A stretch of 64,000 nt of DNA from Flaveria trinervia. Its lineage: Eukaryota; Streptophyta; Magnoliopsida; Asterales; Asteraceae. Where the stretch lies: assembly GCA_025506515.1 (NCBI GenBank), contig CM046451.1, forward strand, positions 74,420,599-74,484,598. The letters run 5' to 3'. This document shows positions 32,851 through 43,579 of the stretch, one piece after another (within the stretch, counting starts at the first letter, position 1; each line of letters starts with the position of its first letter). Below the pieces are notes generated by a model. That model saw only the letters and a list, made by a program, of their open reading frames with translations. It was not told the DNA's origin and made no database searches. The position numbers and the translations under genes were made by a program.

Positions 32851-34140
32851 ATGAGGCATGGGTTAGTGCAATGCAAGAAGAACTCCTACAGTTCAACAAA
32901 TTAGGCGTGTGGACCCTTATGGACAAACCAAAAGGTGCTAATGTGATTGGCACTAAATAGGTCCTGAAATGCAAGAAAGATGACCAAGGGGTAATAATAA
33001 GGAATAAGGCCCGACTTCTAGTTCAAGGATATCGACAAGTCGAAGGCTTAGATTACAATGAAGTGTTTGCACCAGTGGCAAGGATGGAAGGAAGTCTATC
33101 AACTAGATGTCAAGAGTGCGTTCCTTCATGGTGAAATCCGTGAGACAGTGTATGTCAGTCAACCCGAAGGATAAGGCTCTATACGGGCTCCGTCAAACCC
33201 CTAGATCATGGTATGAGAAACTCTCAACTCATCTGGTGAAACACAATTTTCATAGAGGAGTTATTGATTGTACACTGTTCATCAAAGAAAAAGATGACGA
33301 CTTACTGCTGGTACAGATTTTTGTTGATGACATAATCTTCGGTTCCAAAAACGAAGACTTATGTAAAGAATCTGAATCTATAATGAAAACAAAATTTGAG
33401 ATGAGTGCCATGGGAGAGATGAAGTTCTTTCATGGGATACAGGTGGATCAGACACCAAAGGGAATATTTCTACATCAGACCAAGTATGTAGGTGATATCC
33501 TCAGTCGTTTCGATATGGAGAATGCTTCTACAGCTGGAACTCCACTTGCTAAAAACCATGACGTGGCACCTGACAAAAATGGTGATCTGGTTGATGCCAC
33601 TATGTACAAAGGAATGATCGGATCTCTCAAGTACCTCACAGCCTCACGATCTGATATCATGTACGTGATGTGTCTTTGTTCCAGATATCAGGCAAAACCA
33701 AAAGTCAGCCATCTCATAGGAGTCAAAAGGTTTTTTCGTTATCTGAAGGGTACTCCAATACTCGGGTTGTGGTATCCTCATGACGATGACTTTGAGCTTA
33801 CAGCATATAGTGACTCAGATTATGGCGGTTGCAAAATGAATTACAAATCAACATCAGCAGGATGTTAGTTCTTTGAGAGACGATTAGTCACCTGGCAGTG
33901 TAAGAAGCAGACCTCTATTGCTTTGTCAACAAGTGAAGCTGAATACATTGTTGCTGCAAGTTGCTTTTCACAAATCATCTGGATTCAATAGTAATGCGCG
34001 ACTATGGTTTGCAATTTTCTAACACTCCTATTTTTGTTGATAATTCTATTGCTATAGCCGTAACAAAAAATCTGGTCCAACATCCTAAAACTAAACACAC
34101 GGGTATTAAATATCACTTTATATGTGACTGTTTTGAAAAG
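32851..34140 (+). pseudogene. E5 reverse transcriptase and RNase H
   Basis: RT motifs: GANVIGTK, VVQ-like LLVQGYRQVEGLDYNEVFAPVARME, VYQLDVKSAFLHGEI, FVDDIIFGSKNEDLCKE (catalytic FVDD near 33,320), KFEMSAMGEMKFFHGIQ and GTPILGLWYPHDDDFELTAYSDSDYGG. RNase H: SEAEYIVAASC, MRDYGLQFSNTPIFVDNS and KTKHTGIKYHFI. Short deletions remove about 15 residues after VARME and about 14 before KALYGL. The long open frame 33,107-33,868 covers the YVDD-to-YSDSDYGG part. The RNase H C-terminus runs in frame into ORF B at about 34,150. Confidence 0.9.
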
Positions 34141-34611
34141 CACTTAATCAATGGTCGAGACATGATCTTCTCTTACATGGTCGAGAACCTAGAGGCCAAG
34201 GGTAAGTAGGGCTTTTGCATGTACCCTCAGTTCTTACAGCTTATTATTGATGAGAAGCTTCTAGCTCTGCCAAAGGAGAAAGAAGATGTCGTGGTACTCG
34301 AGATGATGGATGATACCACCTTGGGTAGGATGAAGGTATACAGGGGGAAGCAGGTGAAGCCCCCTATCAGGAGACTCTTCGGTCACCTGGCAAGTGCTGG
34401 TTATGTGGCGCCTTCTCACAAGAAGTGGCGTCACAATGAGAGTGACTCAGATGTCGAGCTGATTGAGCTACCCACTGATGACATAGACGACGATGACGAT
34501 GACCATGGTGATGGTCAACGCGGTGAGGCTCCGGTGGATCCAAGCAGGCTCCAATCCACCCCAATTTTAAGGTACATGAAGATGATGAGTCAGATGAGGA
34601 GCCTCTCGTGA
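34141..34611 (+). pseudogene. E5 ORF B N-terminal remnant fused to RNase H
   Basis: After EKHLI of RNase H the same frame continues with NGRDMIFSYMVENLEAKGK, then after a stop at 34,207 with FCMYPQFLQLIIDEKL, EVDVVVLEMMDDTTLGRM-like sequence and PPIRRLFGHLASAGYV followed by an Asp-rich tail. In E2 these two parts are separated by about 2.6 kb. The deletion removes the palindrome/TATA module and the first part of the ORF B globular domain. Confidence 0.8.
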
Positions 34612-35427
34612 GGAAAGTTGGCAGAGGGTTGTGGCCACCAAGAGAGGTAAAGCGGTGGTTGGTGGACGCCAGGCTGGGTCAAAGGGTGACGCTACAGATT
34701 ACATAGATTCTACTTACATCCCAGACCACTCCACTCAGCTTAGGGGGAGCTTCTGTATCCAAGGGATCAAGGAAGAAAAGAATGACCCAGCCCTATGGGG
34801 AGAAGAGCAAGAGGCAGAGAATCGCCCTAATCACTATTCCCGCTACCACTACCGCAGCTACCACCACAACCATACCTCCTCTCTCCACCCCCATAGCTAC
34901 TATACCACTATCACTCCACCCACTATACACCTCCTACCACCACTACCACCACCACTCCACCCACTACTACTATCTCTCATCCCACCATCACTACCACAGC
35001 CACTCCACCACAGCCCACACACATTCCACCTCCCATATTCACCACATTCACTACTACCACCACCTCTTATCAAGCAGGTCCATCCACACATTCTCCATTC
35101 ACAGCTGGACCCACTCTACCCCACATTGGGTTAGAGGAATAGCTAGCCAACCTCAACCATATTGTTCTAAACTGTTGGCTACTAATGAGCAAAGAGGTGC
35201 ACATGTCAACCAGTTGATGGCGGTGAATGCAGCTCAAGCTCAGCAAATCAGGGAGCTCAATGTGAAGAGTGACCTATATGAGAGAGCTCTAATCCGAGCT
35301 CACCATGCACTGACTAGTCAAAATGAGTTGGTGTTGGCTTCGGTGAAGAGGATTGAGGAGCTTGAAAAGAAGAACAAAAAGATACTTCTAAAGCTTAAAG
35401 GATCTAAGAGCGAGCCTCTGAAGATCA

Positions 35428-35470
<43 letters not shown>

Positions 35471-35687
35471 GGATGAAGATGACTCTAAGGAGGAGGCTGG
35501 AGAGGGTGGACCGAGTGGAAAAGAGCGAGAAGATAATGACGATCAGGAAGTTGATGTTGCTGCATCAGCCTCTCCTCAACCTCAAGAGAGGCGTACCAAA
35601 CATAGCCAAGATCGAGGAGCCTCTTCCTCTGCTCCTCCTGCTGAAGAACCTGTGTTCAAGATAAAATTAATGACTAGATGTTTTTAA
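34612..35687 (+). pseudogene. E5 ORF B C-terminal half (low-complexity, coiled coil, Asp-rich)
   Basis: 34,782-35,687 is open for 301 codons: SKRQR, a Thr/Ile tract, a His/Tyr-rich tract (34,870-35,100) that is a frame-shifted reading of the ACCACNACC repeats coding Thr/Pro in E2, a predicted coiled coil (NAAQAQQIRELNVKSD, RIEELEKKNKKILLKLKG) and a pure Asp run from GATGAT microsatellite at 35,428-35,470. It ends in an acidic/basic tail. It matches E2 15,951-16,940. Function unknown. Confidence 0.68.
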
Positions 35688-35788
35688 TTTAAAATTTTTG
35701 TACTTGAATTATGTATTACATTAATGTAATTATTGATCACTTATGTCTGTTTATATCTTAATGTTTTATAAAATGACTTATATGTGAT

Positions 35789-36673
35789 GTGATTATGTCT
35801 AATCGAGTAGATAAATCTCCACAACAGGATGAATACGATGTTGCCCCCCTTCAGCAAATCAAGACTCATTTCACCATGATTCTTGATTTGCAAGGGATAG
35901 TCAGAAGGTCAGTGAGCTACACTCCCGAAGAAGGAGAAATTATACATGATCTGACTCACGAGCAACATGCTGAGATGTTCAGATTGAATCCTGACGACCT
36001 TGTCAAAGATGCTCCAAAGGTAGATGTTATAAGTGACGATGAGATGAAAGAAGTTGATGAAATAGAGATAGAGGATGTCACTTCTGAACACTATCCAGAG
36101 TACACTTACCGCAAGGGAAATATGATACCCAACTTGGGTGATACATTCGACAGTGCTACATTTGAAAACCTGGATGAAATGGAGAAAGAAAAGGAAAAGG
36201 ATGAAAGCCAATCCCAAGCCTCAAATGCTAATGTTGATATTAAGAAGGCTGAATGGGCAGCTTCTTTTGCTGAATTAAGAGCCCAATGCAAGAATCCAAA
36301 GCAAAATGGCTACACCAAACTCTATAAAGTCAAGAAACATTAGAAGGTGTCGGGAAAATTCATAGTGTGTGCCTATTTTGAGGACTTAAACATTTACGTA
36401 GTGAAAATATAGAAGGGGATCGAGTACTTCAGATGTCCTCATGATCTTAAGACTCTCCTAGGTTTTGAGCTCAACCGACTGGCATGCTTAAAACTGCTGT
36501 ATGTTGATCCTAGAAAGATGCCAGGTTGGTTTGAAGCTACACCAAAGAAGGAATACCACACCAGATAGGTAAACTTCAAACCTCAACAACCGAAGAGGTT
36601 TATTCACAAGTATGAAGTGGATCCTATATCTGAAAAGCCTAAAGTAGTGTTGAAGTGGAGTCATCCGCGCATG
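35789..36673 (+). pseudogene. E5 ORF A, N-terminal two thirds
   Basis: 35,789-36,343 is open for 184 codons and aligns with E2 ORF A from DEFDIAPLQQ to YKVKKH (E5 spelling). It is followed by a stop (36,343), then degraded continuation (IVCAYFEDL, GIEYFRCPHDLKTL, EKPKVVLKW) up to 36,673 where G3 begins. In 32 aligned codons (35,879-35,974 against 15,725-15,630) I count 12 synonymous and 5 amino-acid changes. It continues after G3 at about 39,200. Confidence 0.8.
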
Positions 36674-37192
36674 TGTAAGCCCCGTTCCCGAGATGCTTAC
36701 AGTTGGATCCTCATCGCACATAAAACATATAACTACATATGTATATCATAAAGCATCATAGCAGAAACATTTAAAAATGATATTTCATTTCAATATAGTA
36801 GCTTTTGCAAAATAATACACCGGTAATCAGTTACTAAATACATTGTTGCATTACATCACAAAAGCGTTATATAAATGGATGCCAACCCAAAAGAGCTGAG
36901 TAGCCACCTTGTGCCATCCTCAGCAATCATTACCTGCCAACTGGAAATACATCAAAGTCAGCGTTGCTGAGTGAGTTCTAGTTTAATAAAATAAAACATA
37001 CTTTTCTTTCAACCGTTCTTTACTTTCATGCGATCATACAACATACGTACACATAGATAATATCATTATTATCTTCATCGTTTGTTAACTTTCATTCATT
37101 CATTCATTCTTACTTTCATTCGTTCGTTTATCATTACATCTTTTCCTTTTGTCATCACCATGAACTTTACCCTTCATGCTCATGATACTGGG

Positions 37193-37312
37193 CCTAAGCC
37201 TATGATAGACCTTCAATCACGGTGCACCGCACCTCTGGCCACAGTACCTAAGCCTATAATAGACCTTCATTCACGGTGCCTAGCACCTCTGGTCACAATA
37301 CCTAAGGCAAGC
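37193..37312. repeat. G3 LTR minisatellite, 54-bp unit
   Basis: Two full copies and a partial third of a 54-bp unit starting CCTAAGCCTATRATAGACC, at 37,193, 37,247 and about 37,301. Not related to the minisatellites of G1 and G2. Confidence 0.8.
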
Positions 37313-37837
37313 AACAATGGTTCCATACATATGGTCAATCACAAAGAAAGACCCTGATGTGCATCCTCGCGGGGAGCGAACCCGCACACCGTTGGGCTAA
37401 CACCTTTTAATGGCGTGTCCCGACCTACAGTTCTTGCAAGACTTTCATTACTTTCATCATTCATTAATGCATACATTCTTATTTCATGTTCCTCTTTTCT
37501 TTATCTTTCACTTAATGTTACATACTACTTCATATCATTCATTAACATAACATATAAAGCCACACGAAAGATAACATACATCATAAGGAACATCAACGTA
37601 CACATTCGATATCATCATAAAGGGCAACGTCACACATATATAACATGCATAATCATGCAACATCATCATCATGCCCAACATGCTCTCTAAGGCCTCAACC
37701 GTCATCTTACATGAACTTACGGGAATCTTTACATCAAAACTTACATCTGCACTTTCTCTCGAAAGTCAGAAGTTAAACTACACATTTCCTCGGGTGCAAC
37801 GGCCCTATTTTGGCGTATGGACACCCTTCAGTCACAT

Positions 37838-38070
37838 GACCCCCATGCGACTGAACATCATGCGATTGAACCAATGCGGATGAACACTCGTGCAAATGAA
37901 CACCCAATCGTGCGAATGGACTTAATGCGGATGGAACTAATGCGGATGAACACTTATGCGACTGGACCCTAGTCGCCTGGCTCCCTTGCAACTAGCCCCA
38001 ATCATGCGAATGAACTCTCAATCGTATGAATGAACCCCAGTCGCACCTCATTCGGCCGTATGGCCTTCAT
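37838..38070. repeat. CATGCGACTGAAC array in G3 gypsy LTR
   Basis: About a dozen repeats such as CATGCGACTGAAC, CATGCGATTGAACC and CGTGCGAATGGAC. They are strikingly like the half-sites of the copia E-family arrays, although the LTRs are otherwise unrelated. Confidence 0.8.
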
Positions 38071-38259
38071 TCAGTCGTCTAGCCCTAGCTGGTGCAGAAT
38101 GCAGTTCATCCCAAACCTAATGTGCCATTTTCGACCTCCAAGCTCATCTAAACCCATTCTAAGCCAAATCAACCATCCTAAACCTTAGGAATGCATACCA
38201 CAACACCATTCAAGCACACACAAGCTCACAAGCAAGGCTCAAATGAATCATACACACAC

Positions 38260-38302
<43 letters not shown>

Positions 38303-38718
38303 AATAGCTTAAACACATACACACTCAAAAACCCGATTTTCAGATGTGTTCCAGCCCCAAATCATTCAAAAACATTTAAAGGAGGGGTCCTAGAACTCAC
38401 ACAAACAACCACAATGAGAAGAGCTTCGATTTGACTCGCTTCTCAACGATTTTGCTCATTTGAATCAACCCGAACCAACTTTTCTCCCTTTTTCTCTTCT
38501 TTCTCTCTTCTCCTCTTTCTTTTGGCTGCAAATGTGGGTGTGGGGACAGGGTAAGGGCTGCCCTCTCCATACAAATATCACCACATATCCAACTTTCTCT
38601 TGTTGGCGAGTTTGGTCCCTCGACTTTGGACTTTATTTCTTTTCTTCTTTCGTCGGCTTCAAATGAATAAATAACCGGGTGTTACAAGTCCACCCCCTTT
38701 AAATTTGTTTCGTCACCA

Positions 38719-39200
38719 AAACCTGTTATTCCTCGAACAAACTTGGATAATGCTTTCTCATTTCTTCCTCAGTCTCCCACATTGACTCGGATCCCTTCCT
38801 GTGCTTCCACTGTACACTCACAAGAGGAACCACTTTATTTCTTAGCCTTTTCTCTTTTCAATCATTGATTGCCACTGGATGCTCCATATAATGGAGCCTT
38901 TTGTCTACTTCAATATCTTCCAATGGAACAATCATATCTTCGTCTACCAAGCACTTCCTTAGATGAGATACGTGGAATGTCGGGTGAATTCCACTTAACT
39001 CATCCGGTAACTCCAGTCTATAGGCCACCTCTCCCACTCGAGCAATGATTCGGAAAGGGCCTATGTACCTTGGGCTCAACTTGTCCCGCTTCCTGAATCG
39101 GATAATGCCCTTCTAAGGTGAGACCTTCAACAAGACCCGGTCACCCACCTGGAATTCAATCGGTCTATGTCGTTTATCAGCATACGACTTCTGTCTATTA
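38719..39200 (-). pseudogene. G3 gypsy integrase C-terminus with chromodomain-like end
   Basis: The minus strand reads RQKSYADKRHRPIEFQVGDRVLLKVSP, a stop, GIIRFRKRDKLSPRYIGPF, ARVGEVAYRLELPDELSGIHPTFHVSHLRKCL and later VSVQWKHRKGSESMWETEEEMRKHYPSLF. These are the integrase C-terminal and chromodomain-like motifs of Ty3/gypsy chromoviruses (Tekay/Del-like). It is cut at about 39,200 by the junction with E5. Two stops in frame. Confidence 0.88.
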
Positions 39201-39402
39201 GGGTATTTGACCCAATGTGGCTTACCAACTTGTTAGCTGAAGATGTCTACAATTTATACAAGTGGCCACTATTCTATGACACGCAGGATATTGTACAAGC
39301 CTTCCAATTCTAAAATGTGATACGTCTCTGTTTTGCGTTTGAAATACATGCAAAAGTCACAAGAGAGGAGAAGTACAAGAAGTTTTAGGACATATGAAGG
39401 AT
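39200..39402 (+). pseudogene. E5 ORF A C-terminus
   Basis: Resumes RVFDPMWLTNLLAEDVY, YKWPLFYDTQDIVQAFQF and RLCFAFEIHAKVTREEKYKKF, matching the last 65 residues of E2 ORF A. One amber/ochre codon replaces Gln after FQF. It ends about 30 bp before the polypurine tract. Confidence 0.82.
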
Positions 39403-39427
39403 GTCAGACAATAGAGTAAACTAGGTC

Positions 39428-40130
39428 CAAGGGGGAGTTTGTTGATACATATGTCCCTAGTTTATGTGCTTAATGTAAAAGTCGTTCATGGCTTACACAT
39501 ATGTAATGAATGGGTTAAATGAAATATAATATGTGGTTGATGCTTATAATGTTTAATATTTCATAGTATTATTGTGTGTTAAAGTATAATGAACTTACTG
39601 TATAGGTTTGAGGTTGTTGTGCATAGTTCTCAATCAATAATTATTAAGAAATGTGTTCAAACTTAGTCATATGAGTCTTCATGTGAATGGACCATATGCA
39701 TGAATACATCATGCTAATGGACCAGTCGCACGACTAAACTAGGAGACTAGATCAGTCACACGATTAAGACAAAAGATTGACTCAGTCACACGACTGAACC
39801 TTCAGTTGTGCGTATGGATCAATCGCATGATTCAGTCACATGATTGAACCATGTTAATGGTTAAGTCATACGATTGGAAACCCATAACTTATAAATACCA
39901 CTTAATTCGTGGAAAAACAAAACGATTAAGAGAATACTTCAAAATACACGAACCCTTGCCGTCTATAACATCCAAGGAAGTCTACCCAACTTCATAGATG
40001 AATCCTGGTCGATCTCTACTCATTCATAACATTTAGTTTCAATCTTATATCAATCGGTGATTGTTCTCACTGATTTGATTCGGTATAAACATAGAATCTG
40101 TTAGTATTCTGTACGTACACTGTCCTGACA
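39428..40130 (+). repeat. E5 polypurine tract and 3' LTR
   Basis: CAAGGGGGAGTT (39,428-39,439) is followed by the LTR from TGTTGATACATATG (39,440) to TGTCCTGACA (40,130), 691 bp. Palindrome array 39,684-39,873 (many copies decayed, for example CAGTCACACGACTGAACC), then TATA TTATAAATACC near 39,890. The 3' end resembles S (TCCTAACA) more than E1/E2. Confidence 0.85.
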
Positions 40131-40640
40131 TAATCTAACCTTAATAAATCCAAGAACTGAAAAAGTAAGTGTACTGATTCTTTTGCCAAAGCACTCATTG
40201 TCTGTCCTTAGATCTCGTGTCTCCTTTGCTATAATACACTCACCACACCTGATCAGGATTTAATCATTGTCTATAACTATCCATAATTTCTTTATTTCAA
40301 TGTGCTGATTATTAACATATATGATCTCAGGAGGCATGTGATTCAATATGTAGAACTTTATTCTGCTTTATTTTGATTTTTGCATGATTTTATGTGTGCA
40401 GACATGTTAATAATGACTGGTTTTTCTTAATCTTTCAACTTTTATAAACTTCTAAGTTTGTAAACTTAAAAGTTTAGGGGGAGTAAAGATGAAAAATAGA
40501 ATATCAAAATAAATGTTTGGATGAAAAAGGATGAAGCCAAAATATTAAAGCAAGTATATGTTTGATATGTTTAAAATTTAAGCTAAAAACCAATAATTTT
40601 CAAATTGTTTTAAAATGTGGAAAAGCTTCTTGCAAAGAAT
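40131..40640. other. Unassigned AT-rich spacer
   Basis: Between the E5 LTR and the E3 RNase H remnant. It holds no ORF of note and one polypurine-like AAGTTTAGGGGGAGTAAAG at 40,471-40,489 that resembles Sirevirus polypurine tracts but is not followed by a recognisable LTR. Confidence 0.6.
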
Positions 40641-41870
40641 TGAGAGTGTTTGAGTTTACAACCAAAGGACTTGAGAACAATCAGCTGAAGCAGCTATGTA
40701 CTCAGCCTCAACTCTGGATACAAATACATTGGTTTGCTTCTTGCACATCCATGAAACTAGTCCTATGAATTGACATCTACCAGTTATTGTTTTTCCATTG
40801 CTATTCCATCCACCATAGTCACTATCTGAATATGAGTAGAGTGTGAAGTCACCATCTTTTGGATACCAAAGACCAAATCTTGGTTTTCTTTTGAGATATC
40901 TGAAGATCCTTTTCATAGCATTCAAATGAGACTCTTTTGGATCTGATTGGTACCTAGCACAAACACACACAGTAAACATAATGTCAGGTCTACTGGTAGT
41001 TAAATACATAAGGGATCCTATCATTGATCTATATAATCTTTGATCAATATGTTTTCCTGAAGGATCAAGTACAATCTTTTCAATTATTGAGGCTGGTGTT
41101 TTGCATGAAGATGCATTAGCAAGGTTGTATTTCTTCAATATTTGATGTATGTATTTTTCTTGATTGATGAATATCCCATCTGTCTTTTGATGAACTTGAA
41201 GACCAAGTAAGAAAGTTAATTCTCCCATTTAGCTTATTTGAAACTCTGATTTCATCAATTATTCAAAACTTACACACAATCTCTTATTAGTTGATCTAAA
41301 TATACTGTCATCAACATATATTTGAACAACCAAAAGATCTTGATGTTCTTGTTTGAGGAAGAGATTCTAATCAATGGTTCCCCTTTTGTATCCATGCTTG
41401 AGCAGGTAAGATGATAGTGTTTCATACCACTTTCTTGGGCTTGGTGAAGACCATACAAGGCTTTATCAAGTTTGTATACCCCGTGAGGGTAGTGAGGATC
41501 TTCAAATCTAGGGAGTTGTGATATATAAAATTCCTCATCAATTTTCCATATAGGCAGGCACACTTGACATACATTTGATACACAATGAACTTTTTATATG
41601 ATGCATAAGCTAGGAACACTCTTATGACTTCAATTCTTGCAACTGGTGCAAAAACTTCTTCATAGTCTATTCCCTCTTCTTTTGTGTATCCTTGAGCAAT
41701 CAACCGTTCTTTATTTCTTACAATAATCCCTCTATCATCTAGTTTATTTTTGAAGAGCCATCTAGTTATAATAGGATGTTAGCCTTCAGGTAAATCAACT
41801 AGAGTCCACACTTTTTGTTTTCTAAATTGTTGAAGCTCTTCTTGCATTATCCAGCTATTTAGAGCGGTAG
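40640..41870 (-). pseudogene. E3 reverse transcriptase and RNase H N-terminus
   Basis: Minus strand: KWLFKNKLDDRGIIVRN-like start, QGYTKEEGIDYEEVFAPVARIE, VYQMYVKCACLYGK, FEDPHYPHGVYKLDKALYGLHQA, VVQIYVDDSIFR-like catalytic segment (about 41,300; second half mutated), MGELTFLLGLQVHQKTDGIFINQEKYIHQIL, SLMYLTTSRPDIMF and RNase H YSYSDSDYGGWNSNGKTITGRC with EAEYIAASADCSQVLWL. Truncated after VLWL. Frameshifts at about 41,230-41,270 and 41,420. Confidence 0.87.
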
Positions 41871-42857
41871 TGATGTTTGGAGGAACCACTTGTGAAAGAA
41901 AGCAAGTGAAAAGACAAATATTGGCAGTACCACTTTGGCTTCTTGTAGTTCTTTATACAGGATCTCCAATGATGTTGTTGATTGGATGAGTCTTATGGAT
42001 TCTTGTTGTTGGAGTTGAGTTAACTAAAATAGATGATTCCAAGTTAGTCATATCCATTTTTGCAGTCTGATCCAAACCAAATTGAGAATTTAGGAAGTAG
42101 TGAAACTCTTCAACATTGGGTGTTGAATGATCTTCCATAGGTTGAACATCAGTAGCATCATGAGTGTCTTCCGTAGGAGCTAAAGTGGTTTCTGTGGAAG
42201 CGTTTTGTTCTTCTGTATAAGTTACAGGAACTTCTCTGGATGATATGAGAGGACGTTATTAGACATTTCCAATGTTTGTTGCATCTTCTTGAGAGCATGG
42301 AACAGCTTCAAGGACAACATTCACATCTTCGGATGCACAATGTACATCTTCGGATGCAGTTTCAGCAGCTGCTGATGAAGTGTTTCCATCTAAGGATGTG
42401 TGAATTCATGGAGGATCAGTAGATAATGTCACTTCATTCATATTAGGTGGAACAAATGGATAGCATGTATCATCAGTTCTTGCATTGTTCAAATAACCAT
42501 AGTTAAATGACTCCGTTAAAGCATCTGTATCAAACAACCATGATGGTCCTTTAACTGATTTAGTAAATACAAATTCATCAAAACATACATTAGGACTTTC
42601 ATGATGTTATGTTATGGAATATAGATCCTATAAGATTTGATGTTGAAGAATATCCAACAAAGAAACCATCATAGGCTTTTTCTGAAAATTTTCCCAATGA
42701 TTAATTTATGTTCAAATTAGATACATGACACCCAAAAGCTCTAAGATATCCTATATAAGGTTTTCTTATAAATAAAAGCTAATAAGGTGTTTTGTTATGT
42801 TCTTTGACAATTAATGTTCTATTTTGAACATTGCATGTAGTATTCACTACCTCAGCC
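41871..42857 (-). pseudogene. E3 integrase end and linker
   Basis: Continues integrase left of S (QNRTLIVKEHNKTPY, IRKPYIGYLRAFGC), followed by KGPSWLFDTDALTESF and a Ser/Thr/Glu-rich linker with THPINNIIGDP (41,965-41,995). Stops are frequent. Confidence 0.75.
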
Positions 42858-43574
42858 TGTTAGGACCGTGTACGAGACGAAGTACTAACTGATTAACATG
42901 TATACCAACTCAAATAGTGCGGAATCCTATTTGATTGGCGATCCAATCAGTGAGAACGCACGTAGAATCAATTTTAGATTGAATCTAACGTTAAGAATGA
43001 ATGCAAATCGATTCAGTTCGATCTATAAACTTGGAACAGGTTCTATGAAGTCTCTGGACGGCTAGGATATGATTTACTACGTAGGTATACAAAGTGTTTT
43101 GTTTTTCCACGAATTAAGTGGTATTTATAGGTTAGGGTTTCTCATTTGTGCGACTAAACCATTAGAATGGTTCAGTCGTGCGACTAAGTCATGCGGTTGA
43201 TCCATTCGCACGACTGAGTGTTCAGTCGTGTGACTGAGTCAATCTCATGTCACAATCATGCGATTGATCCAATCTCCTGGTTCAGTCGTGCGACTAGTTC
43301 AATTAGCATGAAGTTGTTCATGCGTATGGTCCATTAGCATGGGCCATTCGCATGAAAACTTCATACGACTAAGATTTATTCAAACAACCACAAACCTATA
43401 TAATTAGTTCAATATGCGTTAATAAACAATAAACATTCAAACATGCATTGAAACATTTAAAATTAAGATCATCAATCACATATTCTGTTTCATTCAACTC
43501 ATATATTTCATTTACATTTAGGACATGACACACATATTACATTAAGATCGTAAGTAGGTACATATGTATCAACA
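42858..43574 (-). repeat. S: solo LTR of the E family in E3 integrase
   Basis: 717 bp, plus strand TGTTAGGACC ... TGTATCAACA, flanked by CAGCC at 42,853-42,857 and 43,575-43,579. Outside it the integrase sequence joins again. No internal element sequence is present, so it formed by recombination between the two LTRs of an inserted element. It contains a palindrome array (43,143-43,366) next to TATA GGTATTTATAGG (about 43,122). Confidence 0.95.
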
Positions 43575-43579
43575 CAGCC

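Larger units (their letters stand above)
36674..38686 (-). repeat. G3 LTR (2,013 bp)
   Basis: Plus strand TGTAAGCCCCG at 36,674 to GGGTGTTACA at 38,686. It contains the G-family block (minus) CTAGAACTCACTCAGC near 36,975, the 54-bp minisatellite (37,193-37,312), a CATGCGACTGAAC array (37,838-38,070) and a (CACATA)n microsatellite (38,243-38,300). It is the only complete G LTR in the window. Confidence 0.88.
36674..39200 (-). mobile_element. G3: truncated Ty3/gypsy chromovirus-like element in E5 ORF A
   Basis: In element (minus) sense: integrase C-terminus (39,200-38,719), polypurine tract, then a full 3' LTR 38,686-36,674 running TGTAACACCC ... GGGGCTTACA. The 5' part of the element is absent. 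It splits ORF A of E5, and about 150 bp of ORF A are missing at the right junction (SRIPLREM to QMGTI of the E2 protein). No target duplication. Confidence 0.88.
31628..40130 (+). mobile_element. E5: Sirevirus-like copia element, 5'-truncated, interrupted by G3
   Basis: Plus-strand order from mid-integrase: integrase, linker, RT, RNase H fused to ORF B, ORF A, polypurine tract (39,428-39,439) and 3' LTR (39,440-40,130). The 5' LTR, gag, protease and integrase start are missing at the G2 boundary. It is the same family as E1/E2 but diverged. It carries several internal deletions (RT at 33,088 and 33,172; 3 kb between RNase H and ORF B). Confidence 0.9.

Noticed and set aside
38243..38434. ORF with Thr-Tyr repeats
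   Set aside because: Translation of a CACATA microsatellite in the G3 LTR.
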